A DNA stretch of 64,000 bases from Pedobacter sp. ok626 (GTDB lineage Bacteria > Bacteroidota > Bacteroidia > Sphingobacteriales > Sphingobacteriaceae). The notes under the pieces were generated by a model, which was given only the letters and a program-made list of their open reading frames with translations, made no database searches and was not told the origin of the DNA. The DNA lies in contig NZ_FNEX01000005.1 in NCBI RefSeq assembly GCF_900100435.1, positions 62,001 through 126,000 of the forward strand, written 5' to 3'. This document shows, piece after piece, positions 27,333 through 36,122 of the stretch (its first letter is position 1; every line of letters begins with the position of its first letter). The translations under genes were made by a program, and so were the position numbers.

Positions 27333-27992
27333 ATGAATGATGATAAAGTGAAAAGTGCTGGGCGCGCTAAAAAGCCAAAGTCTTACATCCAAAAGGAGCC
27401 TGTAGTACGCAAAGTCAGCGATATTGATATTTCAGGTACTTATTCTTACGCGAATTACTTGAAATGGGAGATTGTGGAGCGACTAGAGTTGATTAAAGGG
27501 AAGATATTTGAAATGTCTGCTCCATCTCCAAACCATCAGCGAGTACTTGGGAGGATTCAATTTGAGATGTATTTATTTTTAAAAGATCATTCCTGTGAGG
27601 TGTTTGCCGCACCGTTTGATGTGCGTTTTCCGGATCAGTCGAAGGCAGATAAAGATGTATATACCGTTTTGCAGCCTGATATTTGTGTGATCTGTGATGA
27701 GGCCAAGTTAGATAAGCGAGGTTGTATTGGTGCACCAGATATAGTAGTGGAAGTACTGTCGCCAAGTAACAACAAGAAGGAGTTGAAAAATAAGTTTGAA
27801 ATCTATCAAGAGTATGGTGTGCGGGAATACTGGATTGTTCATCCTAAAAAACGAACTTTTTTAAAGTATGTGCTGAATAGTGAAGGGCTGTTTGTAGTTG
27901 GCGAATTGTATGAAGGGGGAAGTGAGTTTGTTTCTGATATTTTGCCGGGCTTTCGATTAAATATTGATGAGGTGTTTGGTTTGATGAAGTAA
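27333..27992 (+). CDS. Uma2-family (DUF820) endonuclease-like protein, copy 2
   Basis: 219 residues, clearly paralogous to the preceding gene: shared blocks include VSDIDISGTYSYANYLKWE, AAPFDVRFPDQSK, DKDVYTVLQPDI, PDIVVEVLSPSNNKKELKNK and YGVREYWIV. The PD-(D/E)XK-type residues are intact in both copies. Differences cluster in the N-terminus and around residue 70-80. The tandem arrangement suggests a local duplication. A -7 box for ispE lies 13 bases after the stop, so the transcript probably ends near here. Confidence 0.86.
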   Translation: MNDDKVKSAGRAKKPKSYIQKEPVVRKVSDIDISGTYSYANYLKWEIVERLELIKGKIFEMSAPSPNHQRVLGRIQFEMYLFLKDHSCEVFAAPFDVRFPDQSKADKDVYTVLQPDICVICDEAKLDKRGCIGAPDIVVEVLSPSNNKKELKNKFEIYQEYGVREYWIVHPKKRTFLKYVLNSEGLFVVGELYEGGSEFVSDILPGFRLNIDEVFGLMK

Positions 27993-28005
27993 GTCGAGTT
28001 TTTTG

Positions 28006-28013
28006 TAAGTTTG
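28006..28013 (+). promoter_or_regulatory. Probable -7 promoter box for ispE
   Basis: TAAGTTTG, followed by C, matches TAnnTTTG. A TTTG lies at 27980-27983, giving a 22-base spacer, slightly long for the -33 element. The ispE ATG follows 26 bases later. Confidence 0.55.
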
Positions 28014-28039
28014 CAGCTCTAATATTAAATGCAACATAC

Positions 28040-28843
28040 ATGCTTGCTTTTGCAAATGCTAAAATAAACCTTGGCTTAGACGTCACTCAAAAAAGGGCTG
28101 ATGGTTACCATAACATCGAAACGGTTTTTTATCCAGTAAAGTTATACGACGTTATTGAACTTACTGATGCGGATGAAACGACTTGCATTGTTAAGGGAAT
28201 GGATGTGCCGGGTAATATGGAAGATAATCTTTGTATGAAAGCATTCGAGGTACTGAAAAAGGATTTCGATTTACCTGCGCAACAAATTACGTTACTTAAA
28301 AATATTCCGATTGGTGCGGGATTGGGTGGAGGCTCATCGGATGCGGCTAATCTGATTAAGCTCGTGAATGATAAATTCAAGTTGGGGCTATCTGTCGAGG
28401 CGATGCGAGACTATGCGCGACCTTTGGGAGCTGACTGTGCTTTTTTTATCAAGAATCAGCCAGCTTATGCTTTCGGTAAAGGCGATGAGTTCAGTTCAAT
28501 AGCAATAGATTTGTCAAAATTTAATCTCGTTTTGGTAAAACCGCCCATTCACGTGGCTACAGCAGATGCTTATGCTGGAATAAAGCCTATAATTCCTAGT
28601 AGATCGGTAAAAGATTTAATACATTTGCCTATAACAGAATGGAAGTCTAATTTGAAAAATGATTTTGAGCCTTCTGTGTTTTCAAAATATCCGGAGATTG
28701 AACAGGTCAAAATAAGTTTATACCAATCTGGTGCGTTATTCTCACTCATGAGTGGCAGCGGTTCTAGTGTTTATGCAATTTTTGATCGCCAGGTCAGTTT
28801 GCCGGAACTTGAAAGAAACAACAAGGTTTTTTATAATGTTTGA
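28040..28843 (+). CDS. ispE: 4-diphosphocytidyl-2-C-methyl-D-erythritol kinase
   Basis: 267 residues, GHMP kinase fold. The N-terminus AFANAKINLGLDVTQKRADG is typical of IspE, the ATP loop is PIGAGLGGGSSDAANLI, and the C-terminal GHMP motif is LMSGSGSSVYAIF. It phosphorylates the CDP-methylerythritol intermediate of the non-mevalonate isoprenoid pathway. The OsmC-like gene starts 8 bases after its stop. Confidence 0.96.
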   Translation: MLAFANAKINLGLDVTQKRADGYHNIETVFYPVKLYDVIELTDADETTCIVKGMDVPGNMEDNLCMKAFEVLKKDFDLPAQQITLLKNIPIGAGLGGGSSDAANLIKLVNDKFKLGLSVEAMRDYARPLGADCAFFIKNQPAYAFGKGDEFSSIAIDLSKFNLVLVKPPIHVATADAYAGIKPIIPSRSVKDLIHLPITEWKSNLKNDFEPSVFSKYPEIEQVKISLYQSGALFSLMSGSGSSVYAIFDRQVSLPELERNNKVFYNV

Positions 28844-28851
28844 TACTTAAA

Positions 28852-29268
28852 ATGGAGATTAATTTAGTACGTAAAAGCGGTAAGTTTAATTTTGAAGCAG
28901 AAAATACTGCAGGGTTTAAAGTTGAGCTGGATGCTAAGCCTGCAATTGGTGGTGAAGGTAAAGGCTTCAGACCAATGGAAATGCTTTTAGTTGGTTTGGG
29001 TGGATGTAGTGGTATTGATGTGGTGAATGTGCTGACCAAGCAAAAGGAGCCTTTGGAGGATATAAAAATTGCCATTAAGGCGACCCGTAAAGACGAAGAG
29101 ATGCCACCAATATTTGATGTGATTGATATTCATTTTGAGCTTTATGGCACATTAAGTGTGCAAAAAGTGGAACGCGCTTTAGCAATGACTTTTGATAAGT
29201 ACTGCTCTGTGTCAAATATTTTAGGTCGCTCTGCTACCATTAATTTTACCTATACCATTCATCAATAA
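28852..29268 (+). CDS. OsmC/YhfA-family protein
   Basis: 138 residues from the ATG at 28852; a TTG earlier in frame overlaps the ispE stop and is less likely. The OsmC fold is seen in FKVELDAKPAIGGEGKG, FRPMEMLLVGLGGCSGIDVV with the redox Cys, and FDKYCSVSNILGRSA with the second Cys. OsmC-type proteins reduce organic hydroperoxides, while the YhfA subgroup is of unknown role; the GGCSGIDV pattern fits YhfA better. It lies between ispE and metZ and is probably co-transcribed. Confidence 0.88.
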   Translation: MEINLVRKSGKFNFEAENTAGFKVELDAKPAIGGEGKGFRPMEMLLVGLGGCSGIDVVNVLTKQKEPLEDIKIAIKATRKDEEMPPIFDVIDIHFELYGTLSVQKVERALAMTFDKYCSVSNILGRSATINFTYTIHQ

Positions 29269-29273
29269 ATAAA

Positions 29274-30440
29274 ATGCAAGAAGAGAATTTCGAAACGATT
29301 GCCATACGCTTACAGGCAGAAAGAACACAGTATAAAGAGCATTCAGTGCCGTTGTATTTAACGTCAAGTTACAAGTTTGACGATGCGGAAGATATGCGTG
29401 CGCTTTTTGCCAATGAAAAGGAAGGGAATGTTTACAGTCGTTATGCCAACCCAAATACAACGGAGTTGATTGATAAAATGGTTGCCCTTGAAGGTTCGGA
29501 AGCTGGTTGGGCTACTGCTTCAGGAATGGCGGCAATATTTACCACACTTGCAGCTTTTCTAAAGTCTGGTGATCACGTATTATCGAGTCGCTCAGTATTT
29601 GGTTCAACGCATCAATTGTTTAGTAATGTTTTTTCGAAATGGGGTATTACCTATACTTACGCAGATCTGGATAAAACAGAGCAGTGGGAAAATGGTATAC
29701 AGCCGAATACAAAAATTATTTTTGTAGAGACACCTTCTAATCCTGGAATCGATATCATCGATTTGGAGTGGTTGGCTAAATTGGCGAGAAAACATAGTGT
29801 GTTGTTAGTAGTTGATAATTGTTTTGCTACGCCATATTTGCAGCAGCCAATAAAATTAGGAGCTGATATTTCTATTCATTCGGCAACTAAATTTATAGAT
29901 GGACAAGGTCGTACTTTGGGTGGGATCATTTTAGGCTCTGTTGCTTTGATCAAAGAAATCGAAGGTTTTGCCAGACACAGTGGTCCTTCGATGTCGCCAT
30001 TTAACGCATGGTTGTTGTCTAAAAGTTTAGAGACCCTTGCAGTGCGTATGGATAGACATTGCGAAAATGCATTAAAAGTTGCTGAGTTTTTAGAAAGTCA
30101 CGCCAGCATTAAAAGGGTAATGTACCCTTTCTTACCTTCACATCCGCAGTATGAAATTGCTAAAAAGCAAATGAAGCAGGGTGGAGGCATCGTAACGCTT
30201 GTGATTGATGGCGGTGTAGAAGCGGCAAGTCGTTTTATGAACAAATTGAAAATGTTCTCGATTTCTGCTAACCTGGGTGATACACGATCTATCGCTACGC
30301 ATCCGGCAACCAGTACGCATTCAAAACTAACGGAAGAGGAACGTTTGCAGGTGGGAATTGAGCAAGGAACAATTCGTTTGTCAATTGGCTTAGAGCATAT
30401 CAACGATATTCTTGGAGATATCAAACAAGCTTTAGCTTAA
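29274..30440 (+). CDS. metZ: Trans-sulfuration PLP enzyme, O-succinylhomoserine sulfhydrylase type
   Basis: 388 residues, Cys/Met metabolism PLP-enzyme family. The cofactor lysine is Lys206 in HSATKFIDGQGRTLGG, with YSRYANPNTTELIDKMVALEG near the N-terminus and SANLGDTRSIATHPATSTH near the C-terminus. The GQGRTLGG pattern is that of MetZ, which makes homocysteine from O-succinyl- or O-acetyl-homoserine and sulfide; cystathionine gamma-synthase or lyase activity is the alternative. Its ATG is 5 bases after the OsmC-like stop; a terminator follows. Confidence 0.86.
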   Translation: MQEENFETIAIRLQAERTQYKEHSVPLYLTSSYKFDDAEDMRALFANEKEGNVYSRYANPNTTELIDKMVALEGSEAGWATASGMAAIFTTLAAFLKSGDHVLSSRSVFGSTHQLFSNVFSKWGITYTYADLDKTEQWENGIQPNTKIIFVETPSNPGIDIIDLEWLAKLARKHSVLLVVDNCFATPYLQQPIKLGADISIHSATKFIDGQGRTLGGIILGSVALIKEIEGFARHSGPSMSPFNAWLLSKSLETLAVRMDRHCENALKVAEFLESHASIKRVMYPFLPSHPQYEIAKKQMKQGGGIVTLVIDGGVEAASRFMNKLKMFSISANLGDTRSIATHPATSTHSKLTEEERLQVGIEQGTIRLSIGLEHINDILGDIKQALA

Positions 30441-30453
30441 GTTTTCTCCGTAG

Positions 30454-30506
30454 AAAAAAAAGCGTGGGTGTCGTTTCAATTTAGAAACAGTGCCACGCTT
30501 TTTTTT
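30454..30506 (+). terminator. Intrinsic terminator after metZ
   Basis: AAAAAAAGCGTGG pairs with CCACGCTTTTTTT, with inner pairing around GTTTC/GAAAC. It may also end the minus-strand gene on the right. Confidence 0.88.
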
Positions 30507-30566
30507 ATGCAATGTTTTTTAGGTAATCTTATTTCGTATACTTCGGCTTCCAAATATTGATCAGGC

Positions 30567-30845
30567 CTAATTGATGTAATCGCGATCTTCATCGCTTAGC
30601 GTGCTTTTGTTAACCGTGTCACTGTGTTGTTCGATTTCCTTATCGTATGAGGTTACGGTTGTTTTAGGTCGACCTGCCCAAAAGCCAAGTACAAAACCTA
30701 CAAAAGTACAAACGCCCACCACCACAAGCTTCGATATGTCTTTTTTCAGAAAGATGAAGTCAAATTGTACAGCATCTGTGTTCATCATTAGAAAAATAGT
30801 AAAGAGAGCTGTGAGAACGATAATTAAAATGGTTTTTGTGCGCAT
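30567..30845 (-). CDS. LapA-like small membrane protein
   Basis: 92 residues with two membrane helices (TILIIVLTALFTIFLMMN at residues 4-21 and LVVVGVCTFVGFVLGFWAG at about 40-58) separated by the NTDAVQFDFIFLKKDIS pattern typical of LapA/DUF1049 proteins, and a charged cytosolic tail. In E. coli LapA helps control lipopolysaccharide assembly, but this link is not established for Bacteroidota. It starts 2 bases after the 936-residue gene ends, so the two are co-transcribed. Confidence 0.75.
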   Translation of the reverse strand: MRTKTILIIVLTALFTIFLMMNTDAVQFDFIFLKKDISKLVVVGVCTFVGFVLGFWAGRPKTTVTSYDKEIEQHSDTVNKSTLSDEDRDYIN

Positions 30846-30847
30846 GA

Positions 30848-33658
30848 TTAAAAGCTGTAGTTTAAAATTAATTCTAAGATAGGATTTTGGTTGTAAATTT
30901 TGTTTACGAAGACAAATCTAGTACCTACGTCAATAATGGGTTGGTAGCGGAGCAGGTTCATGCTGCTGCGAAGTTCGAAGCCATAAGTTTTAGGTTCCCC
31001 AATATTTGTGTCGATGCCCAGATTTTCATAATGGCAAAATAGACCACCACGCACATTTCTGATGTAAGCGAGCGGACCTACTTCGGCATCAGGAAAAGCA
31101 AACGGGAATCTGTAATTGAAAAGTAGGGTGTTTTTTAAAAAGTTTCGGGCTCTGATGTTGTTGTACCCGTAAACTGCACTTATCTCGTTGTCGTACCTTC
31201 TTACGCCGCTCGTGTTTTGGTAGTTGAAGCTGGCCATAAAAGAATGGTTTTTTAACAACCCGGGAAAATAGAAAGATGTTCCTATCGCAAATAGTTGACC
31301 GTCTAGTGCATTGTCGAATGGTTGGTGAAGGTAAGTTAGGCTTAACGTTTGTGCCCATTTTGGTGCAAGGTCACGGTCGGCTTGACGCATAGAGTGTACA
31401 AAAGAGAAGCCGTATTCCATTGGGAACTTAAGGTTGGTGATGTAATTCAATGGCATATTTTCTCCCATGTAGCGCTTGGTGTAGCTGGTTGCCGTCCTTA
31501 ATGAAAAACTGTAGGTGTCTCCGAGCGTGTTTAAGCTAATTGGAAGCATTGCCTGGACTTGGATGTTGTTCTCTCTCCAATCGCCTTGCATAACGCCTTT
31601 GTTGCTGTTGTAGAAAGTTCTTCTGGGTCTGTTCCTGTAGGTGGCGCTAATCACCGGGTAAAAACTTTTAAGCACAATGCCTGCATTGTACTCAAATCGG
31701 TTCAGGTCTCTGTAGTATTCGGCGCCGGCGAAAGCGTTAAGGGTATTGAGTAGATTGTCTGAATCGAATTGTAATCCACCACGGTATTCATCTTCAATCA
31801 CTGGGCTAATGCTGTGCACGTTGATCATGTCACCAAATGTGCGGTAAGGTTTGGAAGCGTAGGTGCTATCTGGAATTTTGGAAAATACATTTCCCGTGTG
31901 CTCCTGTTTTTCTGCTGCCGCGCCAAAGTAGACAAAATTGTTTTTACCGGGCTCTTCCGGATTTATGCGAGTTTCGGCAATGTCGTAACCCGTCTGTTTG
32001 AAATTGTTGAAGAGAACAGTGGCTGCCCCTTTTGGAAAAGATGGATTGAATGCGCCGTATTTTGCTTCGCTCAGAGCGCTTATTTTTTTTGTTTTGATAT
32101 CTATGCTGTAAATGTTGTCAAGTCCGCTGTAATGCGCGTTAAATGCGATCTGCTGATTAATGAATATCGGCCTTGATAATTGCTGTTGCGTAGGAGCGAT
32201 GAGTTCCTCGGTTTGTCCGGTTCTGTTGATTGTGTTTAGGGTTTTGCCTTTTTCACTAACGGCGATGTAGGCTACCGTATTTCCACTAGCGCCAAAAGAT
32301 GGCGTTTGCAGAATTAGGTTTTGTGGGTTAGGGTAGGTAAATAGCAGATCCCCGTTTTGGGCATTTAGCTCAACCAGGTTGCATTGATTGTTCAAATCGA
32401 ACTTTACTATTACTATTTTTTTTCCATCGGCCGAAAGTGATGGTGAGAAGAATCTGGTTTTTGAACTCAGCTTTTTTACTTTTTTAGTTTTCAGGTCGTA
32501 ACTGCAGATGACGCTATAACTGCGCTGACGATAGCGTGGATCGTATCTGACCTCGTCCCAAACGATAAGTCCGTTGGCATAACTGAACCATGGCTGTTCC
32601 TGGTAGCCGATGTCCAGTAGGTGAGTTTCCTTGTGGTTGCTGTCGATCAAAGCGAGGTGTGGAACTTCGGTCTTACTTTGCTTTAAAGTTAATATGCTGT
32701 TGTCGCTTAATTTGACTGGTAAAAAATAGTTGGTGGCGTACTTGGCTGGTTTGGTTAATGACTCGTAGTTTTTGCTCGGTGTCGCGGCCGCTTGGTCGGT
32801 CCATTTTTTTTTAAGTGTTGCTGTCGTTTGTTCAAACCATTTGTGACTTCCCTTACCTGTGAATTTTTTTAGTGAGTTCGAAAAAGGGTAGAGGCGAACC
32901 GGGCGTTTCCGTATATCCGTTAGCACCTCATCGAAGATATCTTTTCCTTGCTCGGTCCTGATGATGGATGACATCAGGTAGCCGAATTGGTAGTAGCCGG
33001 GAGTGATGTCTTTGTTTGAACCAAAACTTGCTTTGCTGTAGGAGATTTTTTTTCCTTCGAGTAGGCTTGCTCTGTAAGGCATGATCCATGAAGGTTGCCT
33101 TCCGCGACCGGCCTTTGTTAGGGCAGTTTCAGTTGTCACTGCGTCGCCTTCAAAAAACCAAATTGGGAGGCTTGCTCCGAACCAACCAAAGTAAACTAAT
33201 TCTGGAAAAGGGTGGGCCTTGCCGCCGGTCAATTTGTCGAACTGAGCAACGTGTCTAAGTTCGTGAACGGCGAGGTTGTTTAGCCAGTCTTGACTGTCGA
33301 ATTGCTGGGGCGGGGTTGTGTAAAATTCTGACTTTTTTGGTCCGAGCTGAACGAAGCCATTTGCGATCACTCCCTGGTTTTGAAGGAGCACTGGAATGCT
33401 CGTTTTTTTTACGCCCAAGCTGCCGCCTACATAAGGATAAATGTAGGGAAGGGTGTTGGCCATTCTTTGTGCTTCTTTTTCCATCTCCGCAGGATAGATC
33501 ACTTTAAAGCCGGCGGCATTTATTTGGCGCCATTTTACACTAAGTGGGTTTTGCTCTTCGTTGAAAATCTGTGAGAAAACTGAATGTGAAATTAAACTTA
33601 ATATTGCGGTTGTTTTAATTTTGATTATCAGTGATTTATATAGTTTATTTCGCTTCAT
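30848..33658 (-). CDS. Secreted protein: peptidase-MA-like domain, TolB/PD40-like propeller, C-terminal barrel
   Basis: 936 residues with a signal peptide ending near HSVFSQ. Residues 30-300 carry LAVHELRHVAQFDKL, an HExxH zinc-site motif, and a downstream FFEGDAV with Glu, as in gluzincin peptidases of the peptidase-MA type. Residues 300-570 hold repeats such as FFSPSLSADGKKIVIVKF, typical of TolB/PD40 propeller blades. The last third is beta-strand-rich and ends ILELILNYSF, like an outer-membrane barrel. This layout recalls uncharacterised Bacteroidota outer-membrane proteins. Domain limits are approximate and no substrate is known. Confidence 0.72.
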   Translation of the reverse strand: MKRNKLYKSLIIKIKTTAILSLISHSVFSQIFNEEQNPLSVKWRQINAAGFKVIYPAEMEKEAQRMANTLPYIYPYVGGSLGVKKTSIPVLLQNQGVIANGFVQLGPKKSEFYTTPPQQFDSQDWLNNLAVHELRHVAQFDKLTGGKAHPFPELVYFGWFGASLPIWFFEGDAVTTETALTKAGRGRQPSWIMPYRASLLEGKKISYSKASFGSNKDITPGYYQFGYLMSSIIRTEQGKDIFDEVLTDIRKRPVRLYPFSNSLKKFTGKGSHKWFEQTTATLKKKWTDQAAATPSKNYESLTKPAKYATNYFLPVKLSDNSILTLKQSKTEVPHLALIDSNHKETHLLDIGYQEQPWFSYANGLIVWDEVRYDPRYRQRSYSVICSYDLKTKKVKKLSSKTRFFSPSLSADGKKIVIVKFDLNNQCNLVELNAQNGDLLFTYPNPQNLILQTPSFGASGNTVAYIAVSEKGKTLNTINRTGQTEELIAPTQQQLSRPIFINQQIAFNAHYSGLDNIYSIDIKTKKISALSEAKYGAFNPSFPKGAATVLFNNFKQTGYDIAETRINPEEPGKNNFVYFGAAAEKQEHTGNVFSKIPDSTYASKPYRTFGDMINVHSISPVIEDEYRGGLQFDSDNLLNTLNAFAGAEYYRDLNRFEYNAGIVLKSFYPVISATYRNRPRRTFYNSNKGVMQGDWRENNIQVQAMLPISLNTLGDTYSFSLRTATSYTKRYMGENMPLNYITNLKFPMEYGFSFVHSMRQADRDLAPKWAQTLSLTYLHQPFDNALDGQLFAIGTSFYFPGLLKNHSFMASFNYQNTSGVRRYDNEISAVYGYNNIRARNFLKNTLLFNYRFPFAFPDAEVGPLAYIRNVRGGLFCHYENLGIDTNIGEPKTYGFELRSSMNLLRYQPIIDVGTRFVFVNKIYNQNPILELILNYSF

Positions 33659-34128
33659 TTTTTGTGTTTGCTAAAATAATTAGTATTTTAAAATTTTTAA
33701 GCTTGATTTTATATTATGTTTTATTTTAACTGATGTTATTTTTATTATTGATATTCAGTTGTTTAATTTGTTTATTGTTTTTGTGTTGTTGGTCTGTTTT
33801 GGTCGTTATTTTTATGGATTTTAAAGGTTTTTCTGTGTTTTTGCTATTGCGTTGATGTGGCCCTTAAACCCGAGGTTAAGGTACACTATTTACCTGGTAA
33901 ATAAAATTAAATTTCTGCTGCAGCTTTTGATTCTGTATACAGAAAAGATGTTTTTGTTGCTAGTGTAGGTTGGAAAAATGAGACGTGTTTCTGTCATAAA
34001 ACCGATCGTTTGAAGGGCTGTAATAGGTGCTTTTCAGAAGGCCTGTTGATTCGTTTTTTGGCAGCTGGATCGCTGTCTTTTGGACGCAATATTTCTCCCC
34101 TACCCTATGGGTTAAAAGACAAAAAAAA
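33659..34128. other. 470-bp intergenic region, no gene recognised
   Basis: It separates two minus-strand operons. The right-hand part is the 3' region of the DMT transporter gene and the left-hand part, very AT-rich with runs of T, is the promoter side of the 936-residue gene. It contains a perfect 14-bp palindrome TTCTGTATACAGAA (33931-33944) and a second one, ATTTACCTGGTAAAT (about 33889-33903). The longest frames are short and lack family features. No tRNA or riboswitch fold is evident by eye. Confidence 0.5.
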
Positions 34129-35019
34129 TTAGTGTTGATTTCTGTATTTTCTGTAAACCGGGTACAAGAATACTGCCCCTAAAATAATGATGGCGCCAAG
34201 GTAAAATCCGATCGACATGGTCTCTTTTGTACCAAAGAAAAGGAAGGCTAAAAGGATGCCGTATACGGGCTCAAGATTGGTGATGAGGGCAACGTTAAAA
34301 GCGGATATTGTTCGCATCACAGAGACGCCGGCAACGTATGCAAGGGCGGTGCAGACCGTGCCCAATAAGCTTAGGTAAAGCCAGTCGCTAGCACTTAAAT
34401 TGAACCGCTCTGCGAAGAGACTTTGATCGAATACGCGATATAAACTGATCCAGAAAAACGCCCCTGCAATCTCATAAAAACTGATGACAAGTGGGTTGCT
34501 TTTTTGTACCAGTGTAGAGTTTATTGTTCCGAAAAGACTCGATGCAAGGGCCGCTGAAAGACCGAAAATGATACCTTCAGTATACTTAGATTCGAATTTA
34601 AAGATGAGATAGATGCCCAGAATAATGATTAAACCGATGACAATATCGGCTACCTGCATCCTTTGTTTTTTGATCAGAGGCTCTAAAATAGCTGTAAAAA
34701 GGGTAAAGGAAGATAGGCATACCAGGGTAACAGAAACAGTTGAAACCTTGATGGATTGAAAGAAAAGAATCCAGTGTAGTGCAACAATGCTTCCGGTGAA
34801 AAAGAACTGTAAAAACTGCTTTTTGGTGATTATAAGGCTTGTTTTGCTCAGTTTAAAGTAAATGAAAAGGGAGATGCTGGCAATTAAAACTCTATACCAC
34901 ACCATTTGTACAGCGCTAACAGAGATTAATGCCCCAAGGATACCTGTAAAGCCCCATATGAATACTGTGAAGTGTAAAATCAGCAGGTTTTTGTTTGGGC
35001 TTACAGGTAGTTTTGTCAT
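34129..35019 (-). CDS. DMT/EamA-family transporter
   Basis: 296 residues from the ATG at 35019, whose A is shared with the TAA of the upstream lptG-like gene; a longer frame to 35067 lies inside that gene. About ten membrane helices form two EamA repeats, for example ILHFTVFIWGFTGILGALIS at the start and YGILLAFLFFGTKETMSIG near the end. Members export amino acids or other metabolites; the substrate is not predictable. It is the last gene of the tgt-lptG operon. Confidence 0.9.
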   Translation of the reverse strand: MTKLPVSPNKNLLILHFTVFIWGFTGILGALISVSAVQMVWYRVLIASISLFIYFKLSKTSLIITKKQFLQFFFTGSIVALHWILFFQSIKVSTVSVTLVCLSSFTLFTAILEPLIKKQRMQVADIVIGLIIILGIYLIFKFESKYTEGIIFGLSAALASSLFGTINSTLVQKSNPLVISFYEIAGAFFWISLYRVFDQSLFAERFNLSASDWLYLSLLGTVCTALAYVAGVSVMRTISAFNVALITNLEPVYGILLAFLFFGTKETMSIGFYLGAIIILGAVFLYPVYRKYRNQH

Positions 35020-36122
35020 TATTTTGGTGCTTTTCGAAGTAGATAGTAGCCCAATAAACCGAAGCATATGGTGGGCATTAGTACCGCTAAGAGGGGCGGA
35101 ACGCCGCCTTTTAGTGAAAACATTTTTGCGAATTGGTTAAATACAATATATCCAAAGCTTAATATTATACCTATTCCAAGGGGTAGTCCAACGCCTCCGC
35201 GTACCTTTCTGGATGATAGTGCAACACCAATAAGGGTTAAAACGAAGGCTGATAAGGGGTGTAAATAACGTTTGTATTGCTCAAACAATAAATCGTTCCA
35301 TATGCCCGATCCTCTGATTTTCTCTTTTCTAATCTTCTCTGAAAGCTCTTTATTTGTAAGGTTTTCGAAGATGTTATCATAAGCAGAGAAGTCATCAGGA
35401 CGCATATCCAGTACTGTATCTTTAGTCATGGAAGCACCGCTTACAAACGTTTCTTTTAGTCCATTAACATATCGTATAGAGTAGTTGGTTAGCTTCCAGG
35501 AGCGTTTTAAAGAGTCCCATTTGATTTCATCTGCAATCAGCTTCTTAGTCAATACATCGCCTTTAAAGTTGTCTAGAGAGAAGCGAGTGCCTGTTTTGCT
35601 CTTGTTGTCAAAGTTGTCCATATATATATAAGTGTTGTTGTCCAGTTTCATGTGGATATTACTCTTACTAGATGGATCGTTCTTCTTTACGTATGTGTTT
35701 TCGAAGTTGTTTTTAAGCTGATTGGTATAGGGTAGGATGTATAAATTGGATGCTAAATTGAATGTAAATATGATAAATGCAGATACAAAATAAGGCATTA
35801 GGAAGCGATTAAAGCTCACTCCTCCACTCAAAATAGGTACGATTTCCGTCTGATCGGCCATCTTTGCGGTAAAGAATATAACGGCAATGAAGTTGATCAG
35901 GGGCGAAAGCATGTTCACATAATAAGGGATAGAGCCCGCATAATACAGCGATATAACCTGCCAGAAGCTAAGGTTGGAGCTTAAAAAGTCGTCCAGTTTC
36001 TCAGATAAATCAAAAATAACGATGATTACAACAAATAAAGTTAGGGTATATAGAAATGTACCCAGGTATTTGCTGATGATGTACCAGTCGAGAATTTTGA
36101 TCCTGTCTTTGATAAAGTTCAT
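35019..36122 (-). CDS. LptF/LptG-family (YjgP/YjgQ) permease
   Basis: 367 residues with three N-terminal helices, a periplasmic beta domain (about residues 130-270) and three C-terminal helices including HPLSAFVLTLIGVALSSRK and GLPLGIGIILSFGYIVFNQF. This is the LptF/G layout: the inner-membrane permease of the lipopolysaccharide ABC transporter, working with LptB. Which of LptF or LptG it is cannot be told from one gene; only one is present here. It starts directly after the tgt stop and overlaps the DMT gene by one base. Confidence 0.92.
   Translation of the reverse strand: MNFIKDRIKILDWYIISKYLGTFLYTLTLFVVIIVIFDLSEKLDDFLSSNLSFWQVISLYYAGSIPYYVNMLSPLINFIAVIFFTAKMADQTEIVPILSGGVSFNRFLMPYFVSAFIIFTFNLASNLYILPYTNQLKNNFENTYVKKNDPSSKSNIHMKLDNNTYIYMDNFDNKSKTGTRFSLDNFKGDVLTKKLIADEIKWDSLKRSWKLTNYSIRYVNGLKETFVSGASMTKDTVLDMRPDDFSAYDNIFENLTNKELSEKIRKEKIRGSGIWNDLLFEQYKRYLHPLSAFVLTLIGVALSSRKVRGGVGLPLGIGIILSFGYIVFNQFAKMFSLKGGVPPLLAVLMPTICFGLLGYYLLRKAPK

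Noticed and set aside
31814-32176. 120-codon frame opposite the 936-residue gene
   Set aside because: Antisense shadow with no family features.
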